This document shows positions 1-10,489 of a stretch of DNA of 64,000 nucleotides, piece after piece (the stretch's first letter is position 1; the number at the start of each line of letters is the position of its first letter). The notes beneath the pieces are model-generated. The model did not search any database. It saw only the letters and a list, made by a program, of their open reading frames with translations, and had not been told where the DNA came from. The DNA comes from Phytophthora quininea (lineage: Eukaryota > Oomycota > Peronosporomycetes > Peronosporales > Peronosporaceae): NCBI GenBank assembly GCA_011947345.1, contig JAAVTG010000759.1:24496-88495 (forward strand), read 5' to 3'. The translations under genes were made by a program, and so were the position numbers.

Positions 1-375
1 CTTTTGCTCGAGGTCAGAAATTGAGTAGTCCACTCAGGCTCGCTCATTAGTGCACCCCGAATGCGCACGATAGTAGTAGTTCTCAGTAAATATTGAATCC
101 AATAGCTGGTTATGGTTTCATCTAGGTAATAAGGTTAATCTCGGTGGCAGAAATTTCGTACACCGATGCTTGTAACGGGTTACACAAAAGTCATTACTGT
201 GTGTAGATTTTTGAATATGTAGCCATAGAGTATCCATTCGGCTCTCCACCACTCGTTTGCATATCGATTCAGTATGCTATATAGTTTATTCTATGCATTT
301 ATACCAAGGTCAGATAACAATTCAATCCAGTTCTATTTTTGCAGTTAATTAGTCTTGTCCTTGTTTTAAGGGACA
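1..375 (-). repeat. LTR-like repeat remnant
   Basis: Read on the minus strand from 375, this stretch begins TGTCCCTTAAAACAAGG and runs parallel to 34206 onward on the plus strand. The first 200 or so bases match at roughly 80 percent by eye, including TAATTAACTGCAAAAATAGA and GAGTGGTGGAGAGCC. The TG start and the copy at 34206, which precedes a gag-like ORF, suggest an LTR. The other end of this copy could not be placed and may lie outside the window. Confidence 0.55.
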
Positions 376-531
376 TTACCTCCAGATAGTGTTGTTTGCA
401 TACCGCACTTTGTTCCATGAGGCTTTGGGGGATCCTCCTTTCTTCAGTCTTTACGGCTAAAATGCAGTGCTACCCATGGACATTGCGTTCCTGAACTGCG
501 ATAACAAGTGGACTAGTGATGAGGTAATGTT

Positions 532-584
532 CTGACTCGACCCTCGGTAGGGCTCGAGTCAGCTCCCTATTGCGCGCTAGGGAG
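532..584. other. Two adjacent hairpins
   Basis: 532-562 is an inverted repeat, CTGACTCGACCCT, loop CGGT, then AGGGCTCGAGTCAG with one bulged C. 563-584 is a second, CTCCCTA with an 8-nt loop and TAGGGAG. The first resembles the 7019-7045 hairpin in core sequence (GGGCTCG[A/G]GTC). The rest of 376-850 shows no gene; AGATCTCAGC-like words recur near 715-760. Confidence 0.5.
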
Positions 585-1106
585 TAGAATTCAAACTGAC
601 ATGTATTTCAAGTGCTTATTTGTCTGCTACGGCCCTCTTACAGCTCTTACACTACTGCGTCTCCTTGAGATCCTTGTCCTTGGCGCCGTCAAGTCAATTT
701 CGCATCCGCATAGGATCTCAGCCAGATCTCAGCCGACCCAGATCGTAGTGTAAGATCTCAGCGTCTGTAGCACAGAACAGGTAACACTCTACAGGCGACA
801 ACTTTACCGTACCTTCCGAGACTCGAGACGACTCGTGAAACGACAACTCATCAACCTTTTCACTACCAGCAAGACCAGCTGGGCTTGTAGGTCCCGGGCG
901 GACCTGTAGGAGATGCACTCTGCTCTTCTGATTGGCGAAAGTTGAGGAAGATGGGTTTGGGGTGGAGCTCACCAAGACTAACAGGTCCGCAGCAGACCCG
1001 TAGTATTAGCAGTACCGTAAAGACTAAAATGTTCAGATGCTGCGCTCCTGTCCACACAGTTCGAGTTTGCTTCCTTCTCGCAATATTTCATTCGCACGAC
1101 AACACC

Positions 1107-2871
1107 ATGGAGATTTCGCAGCTTCTTGTCGACGACAACGCGGCCGAATGGGAGTTCGAGGACTCCGACGAAGAGGACGACTACGAGGTGAATCAACTCG
1201 GCAACGGAGAGGAGGAGCTTTTGACCGAGTCTGACGAGGAGGCAGCGCCATATCTTTCGGAGACGACACTCGATCAACCCAAGCTGACTGAAAACACCTA
1301 CGTCGACGACCTTATTCGCGAAAGTGGGCTTTATATCATGCGTGAGCGAGAGGTCAATCTAGCCTACAAAGAAAGAGGAGAGTTGGGGCTTTTCTCACTG
1401 TTCTTCACCCGCGAGTATCGTGATGCGCTGCTCAGCTGGACGAAATCGATGCTCAAGGATAAAGGGAAGAAAGGTGCCACGGTGTTTAAGCTCGATGCTT
1501 TCATCGGGTTGGAAATCGCTATGAGTATCATACCGCTGACAGAGATCAAAGAGTTGTGGTCTCAAAAGCTCTTTCTTGGCCAATCTGACTTTGCAAAAAC
1601 CATGACAAGAAATTGGTTCGAAAGTATTCGTGCCCGGATTCAGGTTCATGCACATGGAAGTGTACCTGTTCAAGTTCGAGAGCTGGACCCACATTGGCAC
1701 AGTCGCCGCTTGATGGTGCAGATTCAGCAGAAATTTGCTGCTATCGCTGTGCCGGTCGGTGCTGTTAGCCTGGATGAGAATGTGGTGGGTACTAGAGCTC
1801 GCTCTGGTGCTAGAGCATGCATGCTATCGAAACCGGATAAGTATGGCGTGAGATTTTATGCACTAGTCGGCTGGTAAAGTTTGTACACGTACTCCGTTTG
1901 GGACAATGGATCTGGAAACCGGGCACGAACAGCCGCCGCAGAACACTACGTCGACGTATTTCCAGCTCTGCGCTCGCCGTTGCTCAGAGCGTTGGAGTGA
2001 GATGACATCCCCATGCAGCGAAAAGATGCTAGTGCTGTGTGGGTCGCCATGTGTGGCCACCTCACGAAAATGTTCCCTGCTCCAAGTTCGCGCCGGTTTT
2101 GGTATGTAATAATTTCTACACTAGGCATAATCTCGCGAAGGCACTGTTGGAATTCACGGACGGCGAGATGAAATTCTTTGGCACGGTCAGAATAGGTTTG
2201 CAAGGAAAATGGGTTGCCCCGGAGTTAGCGGCTGCAAAGGAACGAATGGATAATGCTGCTCATGAATCCTGGGAACTCGTGGCTGCTATTGATGTGCCGC
2301 CAGATTGGGAGATAAAACACGAAGCGCACAAGCGAGCGCAGACGAAGTTGCGGGAGCGGCTACGGACGACTTACTCGCCGCCAATGACAATTGCTAATAA
2401 TGCTGGCTACGTTGTCTTCCGTGACAAGCGTACCGTGACGTTCTACACGAACGACCTTGCTGGCATTCCGAGTCAGTGCGTCCTATGGGGAGATGACCCT
2501 GAAGCGATTTGGTTGTGCCGTGGTCTTGCATCTCTTCGCATGTGAACAGGTGAGAAAGTTTTGCACCAGAGAAGCTTCCAAGTACCAGCGATTATTGTGG
2601 CCTACAATCTCTTCATGAACGGGGTCGACCACGTTGATCAATTGAAAGGTACTAATCCGATCCGGCGGAAAGAGAAACGCTTGTCGATGAGTATCCTTAC
2701 GTGGGCTATTGACTTAGCACTTATCAATGCTTTTCGCTATTTAAAAATATGGCTGGGTCAGCAGCTACACGCGTGACGCTTCGTGAGTTCAAGCGGCGCG
2801 TGGCGGAGAAGCTGACTGCCGTACAGCGTTCCCGCATCGACAAAGAACGTCGTCGCAAACCAGCAACCTGA
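1107..2871 (+). pseudogene. piggyBac transposase (N-terminal and catalytic part), broken
   Basis: The likely start is ATG 1107 in the context ACCATGG, giving an acidic N-terminus rich in Asp and Glu, as usual in this family. The DDE-type core (DDE_Tnp_1_7) follows. The first catalytic Asp is seen in SLDENVVG (about 1765-1790). A TAA at 1875 interrupts the block that continues with WDNGSGNRARTAAAEHY; a TGA follows near 2000 and a frameshift near 2090. The second catalytic Asp, normally in CDNFYTRH, reads CNNFYTRH here. The third is in MNGVDHVDQL (about 2615-2640), followed by the usual block ending ALINAFRYL. The frame shifts again to end at PAT-stop, 2871. Nonsense codons, shifts and the Asp to Asn change make it inactive as cut-and-paste transposase. 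Confidence 0.85.
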
Positions 2872-4584
2872 CACGATGTGAAAGTGGATTTTTCTATGTG
2901 GAGTATACTGAACTCAAGATACTGGACGCTGATTGGTGGATGAAAATTTTGAGTGGGAAACGACGCATGCGTACTGTGGGAGACGGTTTGAACGCAGCTG
3001 CGCTGGACGCAGGTGTCCTACCAAGGAGGGGCCTTAGGTACGAGAAGCAGAATTCCCTTGGACGCAAATGAGCACTCAGTCTCGGCCGACCCTCGTCCTG
3101 AAGGTGGGTTACCCTATAAGGTGTAAATCTCCGCGCGGAACGTATCTGCACGGAGACCCGCCCTTGCCTTGGTAAGTAACAAAGGCCCTGCAGCACCCGC
3201 AGCAGGTATCAAGCATGCCCCAGAATGTGTCCCCACTGAAGTTATCCTGAACGCAGTCTATGTGTTCTGAATGCAGACCATGACGTCCTGAACGCAGATG
3301 AGTCCAAGTCGATATTCCCCTGGACGCATCATGCTACTATGGATTTCACTATACGGATGTATCAAGTGTGCGCTCAACGACTGGCATTCAAGATGGAAGT
3401 GCGTTTAAGATGCTAAGTGCGTCCTGAACACAAGTGCATCCAGGATGATGATCAGTTTTCAGTGCCAATGATTATGCCACAAGTTGAACTTGGGAAAGAA
3501 TCCAGTAAAAGTGTCGAGTCGGCAGGTCCTGCACATACTCAAGCCAAGGTAAGCGTAGAACCCTGATTTGTACCCAGTCGCAAGAGCACAGAGAGGGAAG
3601 ATAGAGAAAGAGTTTTAGATAAAACAAACAGAGAGTTCGATTTGCCAAGAAGCCCACAAGTGGTTTTGGAAGCGGTTTCCTGAGAGCACGTGGGTGCAAG
3701 GCGTGAAGGACAAGACGGCCCGAGGTGTCACCGGAGCTCCCCATCCGTGTCATGTCAAGTTGGGTAGGGGATCTTAAGGCGCGTGTGTCCAGAGTTCCTC
3801 CAATTCCATTTCCCAGTTGGGCCGTCTATCCGTGGCGATAACCCATTTCATATTCCCCACCTCCGGTGCGCGTCGGCAGTAAGCGTGCAGGAGTCCAAAT
3901 TGGAACTGTAACTGCGTTCAAGAACCCCCAAGAAGTCCACGGTTGGTCAAGTTCTCCGGTTCAAGTGTCAAGGCCCTGTCTGGCCTCATGTTTTTCCCTC
4001 GCTGAGGGTGGTGCGCGATCGTCCAAGAGTGCCCAAGGTGACTCGAGTGTCTTGGGTGCACATTCCTCATTGTACTCGCCTATAGACCCCCGTCCAAGGG
4101 TCTCAAAGAATAAGAGACAACTGCATATTAGTGCGTTTAGCACATCGAATTCTCTGTATTGTTGGTTTAAGTGGAGAAGTTCTCTCTACTCTCTACGCTC
4201 CACGCTCCCTCGTCTCTCCGCGCCTTTCGAGAGTGTTAAGGAGTCAGGTGTGTTCTAGTATGTGCGTCCAAGAATAAGCAAAACCCAAATCTTGAGTGTC
4301 TGGTGGTAAATCCGGTCCGCCGAATCTAGCGATCGAGCCGACAAGAATTATCACAAGGTGCACGTCAAGTTCCTGAACGCAGATCAAGGTCTGCGTCCAA
4401 GATCCCTCCTGGAAGTTCTGTTTGTCAGATACACTTCCTAGGTACATCCCCCATCTACCATGGTCACTGTACACCCTGACCGAAAAGTTTCATCGACCTT
4501 CGCCACAAACCGGCCAATCTCTCCACGAAGTCGTAGACGCTGACAGCAGCTTGCACACTCTCACCAAACTCTAAACAGCATTCA
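2872..4584. other. Unexplained 1.7-kb interior of the piggyBac element
   Basis: No ORF here resembles a known family on either strand. The stretch separates the transposase core from its Cys-rich C-terminus, so much of it is probably inserted DNA. From 2985 to 3430 and again near 4260-4400 it carries many variants of CCTGAACGCAG, CTGGACGCA and the reverse complement TGCGTCC. I could not find target duplications or terminal repeats. Confidence 0.45.
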
Positions 4585-4713
4585 ACCGGAAAACTGACGT
4601 GCTCCTTGTGCTGGTTGAGGGGGTTCTCGAAGAAGACTCTATTTGGCTGCACAGGCTGCCACCGAGGCTTTCATGTGCCGTGCTTTGCAGCATTTCACTA
4701 TAAAGATGCGCTC
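4585..4713 (+). pseudogene. Detached Cys-rich C-terminus of piggyBac transposase
   Basis: The plus-strand frame starting TGKLTCSLCW continues with FGCTGCHRGFHVPCFAAFH. The arrangement of CxxC, CxxC, H, CF and FH is the zinc-binding domain that ends piggyBac transposases and helps bind the transposon ends. It belongs to the transposase at 1107-2871 but is separated from it by 1.7 kb and lies in an open frame of only about 60 residues. Confidence 0.7.
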
Positions 4714-4835
4714 TCATCCTCCTGTCCCAACGCCCGATCGGCTCTGGATGCAGTGTGCGCAGCAGCATCAGGAGACCCCTCGCACAAACACGCCTGAAGA
4801 AAAACAAGACGATAACATACCTAGATCAGGTTGAG

Positions 4836-5144
4836 TTACCATAGCAATAGATAAACTGTATGGAAATGTGTGCAGTACCAAATCGTGTCGTTCAAGCGCT
4901 CAATCTGCTTCCGTATGCACCGCGGGAGCTCGATCTGCTTCGCCTTCGACAGAAATCCATGCTTCTTGTAGAAATAAAGCTGGCGTATCGCCGGGTCAAC
5001 GCTGCGTGGTGTGCGTCTCTTGGCTCTGGGGGTCAGCATGCGCAGTCTGCTCCCAACGGCGTATCGTCCGTACTGGTTCCATTCACAGGGTGCGTCGCCG
5101 CAATGTCGGCATGTTCGCTGGGGAGGAAGGGACTCGCCACTCAT
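4836..5144 (-). CDS. Small ORF with CxxC-x4-C motif, unknown function
   Basis: A 102-residue minus-strand ORF inside the piggyBac element, convergent with the transposase. Residues about 11-22 read TCRHCGDAPCEWNQYG, a possible zinc-binding start. The middle is basic (TPRAKRRTPRS), and the tail has IRQLYFYKKHGFLSKAK and a second Cys-containing segment. The run of aromatic and basic residues and the Cys spacing look like a real protein rather than a shadow. From memory similar small Cys-rich proteins are common in oomycete genomes, but I cannot verify this. It could be a second piggyBac-encoded protein or a captured gene. No signal peptide or membrane segment is seen. Confidence 0.4.
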   Translation of the reverse strand: MSGESLPPQRTCRHCGDAPCEWNQYGRYAVGSRLRMLTPRAKRRTPRSVDPAIRQLYFYKKHGFLSKAKQIELPRCIRKQIERLNDTIWYCTHFHTVYLLLW

Positions 5145-5326
5145 TCGTGCTGGCTCGAAAATTCAAATTTGGAGCAGTACCGTGAACTACGTAACTGACA
5201 ATTATGAGATCCACGTTTTCGCATGCTACGCTCTGATAGACTGATTTTTTCTAACATTGCAAGCTCATTGGCCAAATTAGAGGTCCGGGGCGGACCTGCA
5301 ATTTTCTTCTGGTAGTGAAAGGGTTA

Positions 5327-5976
5327 AGGCGCAGGATAAACATGAAATACATCTTGGCAAGCAGGCCGGCGTTCGCTTCCAGGAAGGCGATCCAGTGTGG
5401 ATCTGCCAGTATTCCAGGGCACGAAGAAGTGAGTGGAAGACGCGCAAGTTAGCCTTTTCTTGGCACGGACCATACCGAGTAGTGAGCAAGGTGGGAAAGA
5501 ACGCCTGTCGGGTGGCTGTGTCACTCCATCCTGATAGGGTCATTACTGTCAACGTCAACCGCCTCAAAGTGTTCAGAGGACGATGGACTCGGCCATTCGA
5601 CGATGAAGTGCCGATTGACGATGAGCGCCAACTGAACGAAGAAGCTGGGTCTTTGGAAGAGATAGATTTGCCGGGCTCGTGTTTTGCTCAGAGCCACGTC
5701 ATTGAAGGAGGCGACTTGATAATTACGGGTGTTGAAGAACCTGTGGTAGGAGTGATTGCAGTAAGAAAGAACCAAGGACTCGAGCAGTTTCTCGTGCTGA
5801 CAGCCGGCTACAGTACTCACTGGGTGCTGCAATCACAACTGGAGTCGGAGGGGAAAGCGCTCCTGGATCGCTTCGAGAGCGAGGAACGGAGGAGGAGCAG
5901 TGAACCCGACGTTCGACGAAGTCAGCGCTTGCAGGACGCTAACGTGAAAGTGGATGAGGACGAAATACTCCTCTAA
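5327..5976 (+). pseudogene. Ty3/gypsy integrase C-terminal tail
   Basis: The open frame begins just after the piggyBac TTAA and has lost its integrase core. It reads KAQDKHEIHLGKQAG, then FQEGDPVWICQYSRA, then the GPY/F module (WHGPYRVVSKVGKNACRV), which in Ty3/gypsy integrases follows the DDE core and contributes to DNA binding. About 130 more residues follow, ending in an acidic/Arg-rich tail and a stop at 5974-5976. The last third (from 5640) is nearly identical to 17743-18079, so this tail exists twice in the window. Confidence 0.75.
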
Positions 5977-6166
5977 CTGAATGTGACAATGCAAGCCTCT
6001 GGTGCAGGAGTGTGAAGTGCAGAGAGGTGGAAATTGGACTGTTGAAGCTGCGTGTGTGAGGATGCTGCTAACACTCGCACTTTAGCTTTGGCATATATTT
6101 TTGATGGATGGGCTGGAAAAGATTAGTGACCGACCGTACTGTGGAACGATAGCGTATGTGAAATGA

Positions 6167-6346
6167 TTAAGCAAATGGAACCCTGGAACGATGAAGACGA
6201 AAAGGAGGAGTGCCATTGAGGTTAAAAAGCAAAAGAAGGCGAACTGCGTCTGTGTTGGCCTGGGCTTCGCGCTCGACGCGATCCTGCAGAGCCTTCATCA
6301 AGTCCTTGGACGAGAGATCGCTGACGTCGAAAGGTTTCTTGAACAT
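6167..6346 (-). pseudogene. Possible gag N-terminus fragment
   Basis: A 59-residue minus-strand ORF starting at ATG 6346. It reads MFKKPFDVSDLSSKDLMKAL and then a charged helix-like stretch, DRVEREAQANTDAVRLLLF, and stops at 6167. The composition is that of an oomycete gypsy gag start, and the AT-richer sequence upstream (6400-6600) could be its LTR. It is truncated, and I recognise no diagnostic gag motif. Confidence 0.3.
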
Positions 6347-6720
6347 CGTGAATTGACCGGAAGTTGTGGGCGAGAACTGTCGAAAGAGACAATGAGAACG
6401 AGAACGTTGCCGCCAGGTCGCAGTCTCTGCAACGGTGAAGCCGTATAAAACGACGAACTCAGCTTGTGTGAAAAGAAGTTATGAATATCCGAAAGGATAT
6501 CCTTGTTTCCATTGCGGCAAATCATTTGGTCGTTCGTGATTGAAGTACAGCTAGAATAGATAAAACCTCGCACTCGCGAATTCTCCTAGTGTGCAACACG
6601 CGGCTGATTCCGAGTTTTTCTGCAGCTATCCCCCACATGACCCCTCCCCCTATGCTATCCCCTGGTGCACTTGCATTTGTGGACCCTCCCACAAGCACCC
6701 GAGCTTCCTAGTTCCACTAC

Positions 6721-6858
6721 GTACGAGTCGTCAGTGTGACTGGAACCCAGGCTTATGTGTCAATCGTCGATCCAGACGGGGATGACGAGGACATATCGGA
6801 CGCCATCGAAATGGCTACGGTGCAGTGTCGCGTTCGGGACAAGGAGAGCGAACTCTAG
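6721..6858 (+). pseudogene. Short acidic C-terminal coding fragment, unknown
   Basis: The plus frame contains SIVDPDGDDEDISDAIEMAT and ends KESEL-stop at 6856-6858. The Asp-rich composition looks like the end of a retroelement polyprotein, but no domain is recognisable. It lies directly before the TGTAATGGGCC that may start the LTR of element D. Confidence 0.25.
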
Positions 6859-7018
6859 CTGTAATGGGCCCTCCCTTTACATAATTAGTTTTATACAAAA
6901 GTAGGTAGATTTGCGTGCAGTCAGCACGCACATAGGTGTCCTCTCCTGATTGGTCGAAAGTGGGGAGCCAGACCCATTTCTAGCCAGTCAGGTGTGGACT
7001 TGCATTTGTGTGGCTCTA

Positions 7019-7045
7019 GGGGCTCGGGTCCATGACCCGAGCCCC
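7019..7045. other. Perfect 12-bp hairpin in presumed LTR
   Basis: GGGGCTCGGGTC, loop CAT, GACCCGAGCCCC. A perfect GC-rich stem this close to the start of gag in an LTR or leader may be an RNA structure such as a polyadenylation or packaging hairpin; that role is inferred. Confidence 0.6.
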
Positions 7046-7208
7046 GATACAAACTCAGAGTTGATTTTCCTAAGACTGTCGTTTTGGACTTCTTCGTTTG
7101 GACCCCATTGAGAGCTTCCTCAACGCTACGTGTAAGCTAATAACGCGCACACACCAGGCCCGTTACACCTGGCAGCACTTTGTAGTCCTTCCAACGACCA
7201 AGACCAAG

Positions 7209-8336
7209 ATGAAGCAAGGTCTGACGTCGGGGCCCTCTGGGGTGTCCCTGGAGCATGAAGCGTTCCCCCATCCCACTCGGATCGAGCAAGAGGCGCTTCA
7301 CCGCCTCGCGGCGGTGTCCGGGGAAGCTGTTGTCACATTGCTGCTGAGCTCAGCGATGCCCGAGCAACAGCGCCAAGCTGCCCAAGAGTTCATGGAACGC
7401 GAGCTTGCCGATGTTAATAGGGGATTGTCAACTCCCTCGCGTCCTGCCAAGAACGACAGCGTGAAACTAGAGACGTCTGCCTACGCCGGCGACGGCGAGA
7501 ACCGATTGCCACTGAACCGGTGGTTTCGAGAGATCGACATCGCCATCGCCTCAAGGATGATTAAGTCACCGTCAGCTAAAGTCAGCTTCCTACTGCCCCG
7601 GCTGTCCGGGAAGGCCAAGAAATGGGCCCTGGGTAAACTCGTCGTCGATCAAGGCGCCTCCCCGACTCTGGAGGCGCTCCGGAGTGACTTGCGGCTCGCT
7701 CTTGAACCTCCTCAGGACGAATCGCGCGTGCGTGCTGAGTTCTTTGCACTGAAGCAAGGCAAAATGACGATGCGAGACTACGTTCAGAAGACCCGGCATC
7801 TCGCTTCGTGCATTGTAACACACCCGATTGACATGGCTTCGCACGTGCATGTCTTTATCTTCGGTCTGCGCGAAGGCACGACGCGATACTGCCTCACGCG
7901 AGACGAGCCCTCCACGCTAGAGAAGGCTTTCGCCCTCGCGTTGCGCGAGGATTATGTCGTGACAGCGTCCTACGCGAGAGCCCTGTCAGCAGACGATCGG
8001 CTGTCTGCACCGGAGCCTATAGAGACCGACGCCATCGAGGCGTCGGCTGAGCCCATGATCAGGCTATTGGCGAAGCAATCGTCCTCTGACTTGCTTCCGT
8101 TGCCGGAAAATAGGACATCGCACGGCCAAATGTCGCGCGCCGGCTCCGGTGCTCGCCCCACGTTGACGTGGACGCTTCTCTCGCCGCCCAACCAAAAACG
8201 GTCAGGGTCAGTAGGCGCAGGGCGACCTACTGGCTGGAACGGAGGTCCTGGTCCCCGGTGGCGGGGCGGCCTTCTAGCCCTCCTGTGCTGCATGCACACT
8301 TCAATGCCACCACTGCGAATGGCGGCTCGAGGCTGA
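7209..8336 (+). pseudogene. Element D gag
   Basis: The open frame extends upstream to 7098, but the first ATG is 7209 (MKQGLTSGPSGVSLEHEAF). The core of the retrotransposon gag domain is clear: LPLNRWFREIDIAIASRM, then FLLPRLSGKAKKWALGKL, then FFALKQGKMTMRDYVQKTRH and a conserved FIFGLREGTTRY. This protein forms the virus-like particle in the cytoplasm. No CCHC zinc knuckle is visible. The frame runs to 8336 and overlaps the protease frame from 8168, so a frameshift joins them. Confidence 0.75.
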
Positions 8337-9523
8337 TTATTGTCAACCTTCACGTCGCCGGAGCTCGACGTCCACTGCGCTCACTCCTTGACTCGGGAGC
8401 GACCAATAATTTCTTCCGCGCGTCGTGCTTGTCGGTGCTCCCAGGAAGCGTCAGCATTCGGAACAGCCCAGGCGAGGTAGAAGTAAAACTTGCGGACGGC
8501 AAGTCTCGCCGCGTCACGCGGCACGAGGTATCCTTGCCCTATACGTTTGATGGTTTCCGCAGCAATGACAACTTTCTGGTGATTGAGGTGAATTACGCGT
8601 TTGACTGTATCTTGGGCATACCGTGGCTTGCCCGGTATCGGCCAGAAATTGACTGGCTGGCTCGGTCAGTCAGGCGTCGAAGCAACTTCGACGTAAGCGA
8701 GGTGTTCACCCGGTCCCAAGCGATTGGCCCCACGTCACAATCGTCGAAAAGGCAGCCACAACACGAGCTGTGCACAGAGCGAGCGATGGCCCACTCTGCG
8801 TAGCTTGCGCCGTGCTGCTGGACGATGAGGATAACAATCCTTCCTTTCGGATACACAAGGTCGAAAGTACGGTGGTCGAGTCTCCCATCACAAAATGTGG
8901 CGGTCGAGCGTGGGCTCCCACAACACGAGGCGGCGGTTGAGCAGGGGCTCTCGCTAAAGCAGATGGTGGTTGAGCGTGCGCTCCCTCATGAACAGGCGAT
9001 GGTCATCGATCATTCGACGCTCCCGTACCATGATGCCGCGGCCGAGCGGGAATCACCGCATTTTCTGGTGTGGTCGAGCGTGGACTCCCACACCAACGAA
9101 GCATCGAGTGACAGCAGCGCGTCCTGCTCAAGCAGAGGCAGCGGCAAACGCAAGAAACGAAAAGGCAACTCTCGACGTCGGCGTTTGAAACCACGTCACG
9201 CTCCGTTTACGAAGAACCAAGTAGGAGCCGTCCATGTGCTCGAGTACATCGAGGGGTCTCCACAGCGATCGCGGGTCATCGAAGTATCCAGCCCGCCTAG
9301 CAACGCCGAGGAGATCACGAGTCTTCCCGGTCTGTCATGGAAACATTTCCTGCGCGACTTCAAGCCCGGTGAGATTGAACAAGTGTGCCTGATCACCGAG
9401 GCACCTTCGGCGTCGGACGAGATCCACGCTATCAATGTCGAGAGCGACCAGCAGCGTCCGAAGAACGCTGAACCGAAGTCAGCGAGAGAGGAACGCTTCG
9501 CGGCGCAATCGTGGAGGCACTGA
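8168..9523 (+). pseudogene. Element D aspartic protease and linker
   Basis: The retropepsin active site is RSLLDSGATNNFF (about 8380-8420), with the flap region and the conserved FDCILGIPWLARYRPEIDW near the end; it cleaves the gag-pol precursor. A TAG at 8801-8803 interrupts the frame, but the same frame continues from 8804 to 9523. There it encodes degenerate repeats of the type VERGLPQHEA / VEQGLSLKQM / VERALPHEQA and a Lys/Arg/Ser-rich patch (SGKRKKRKGNSRRRRLK). This linker between protease and reverse transcriptase is variable in gypsy elements. Confidence 0.7.
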
Positions 9524-10168
9524 AGAAGTCGGGGAACCTCGTGTTCAATCTCGCCTGCGAATACGCAGATGTTTTCCCAGACAAGATCCCGGCTGAACTC
9601 CCTTCAGACCGAGGTGTTGACCACGAGATTGACCTCGCGCCTGGGACTAAGTATTGCTTTACGCGACAGTGGCCATTGCCACGGGAACAAGTCAAGGCCA
9701 TTGACGATTTTTTTAAGGACGCCGCCAGGCTGGTCACGGGCGTGAGAGCATATCTCCCCGCTCCAGCCTGACGTTCTACGTCAAGAAGGCCACCGGCGGA
9801 TGGCGGATCGTTCACGCATTCAACAAGCTGAATGATGCTACTATCCCAGCCCAAACTCCGATCCCTCGGAAAGACATGGTTCTTGACTCGATGTCAGGCT
9901 GCGTGATCTTCAGCGCCATCGATTTGACCGATGGGTTCTATCAGATCCTAATGAGGGAATCCGATATTCCCCTTACCGCCGTAAGCACACCGAGCGGCAT
10001 GCTTTGGGAATAGTTGGTGATGCCACAAGGCCTGAAAAACGCACCAGCAATGTTTAATCGCATAGTTTCCCATGTGCTGCGCCCACTTCGCGACTTTGCC
10101 CCGAGTTACTTCGATGATATCTTCGTCCGTAGTCATGCGGAGGACGGGATCAGTGCTGTTGATGTACA
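9511..10168 (+). pseudogene. Element D reverse transcriptase, N-terminal part
   Basis: The frame from 9511 (KKSGNLVFNLACEYADVFPD) shows the start of the RT palm. After a frameshift near 9760 it continues FYVKKATGGWRIVHAFNKLN, then FSAIDLTDGFYQI with the first catalytic Asp, a nonsense codon at about 10011, then MPQGLKNAPAMFNRIV and the catalytic FDDIFV (10105-10125). It stops mid-gene at 10168, where a Helitron is inserted; the next codons are at 12750. Confidence 0.75.
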
Positions 10169-10489
10169 CTAGCCGAGCGCCGCCGCTACGCGGCGGTGGG
10201 TTATGGTTGGATGCAGCTGTGTGGACCGCCCGCCTCCGCTACGCTCCGGCGGGTTGAGTTAGCTTTTACACGAATCAGTAAGTAGTTTAATCTAAAACAT
10301 ACAGGCTTAAAAAATATTTTATAAAACATGAAAAGTGCCTAGTGCCATTTGTCCAAAATAAAGCTAGGTTCTAGTTCGTAGTGGCAAGCTACTACATCTA
10401 GCCTAGCAATGGACCTCGACTCCCAATCGAAAATCTGCGTGTACACGATGTTTCTCGTGTACACTCCCCGTCCGGGTCTACGAACCCTG

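Larger units (their letters stand above)
851..5327 (+). mobile_element. piggyBac-family DNA transposon, decayed
   Basis: The ends are inverted repeats. The left begins TCAACCTTTTCACTACCAG at 851; the right, read inward on the minus strand from 5327, begins TTAACCCTTTCACTACCAG. TTAA is the usual piggyBac target and is intact on the right (5324-5327) and changed to TCAA on the left. Each end also has a near-palindrome, AGGTCCCGGGCGGACCT at 889-905 and AGGTCCGGGGCGGACCT at 5281-5297. Inside are a transposase pseudogene, an unexplained 1.7-kb stretch, the detached transposase C-terminus and a small minus-strand ORF. The element adjoins a gypsy integrase tail at 5327. Confidence 0.8.

Noticed and set aside
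7019..7045. Bacterial intrinsic terminator
   Set aside because: Strong hairpin but no U-tract, and the context is a eukaryotic retroelement leader.
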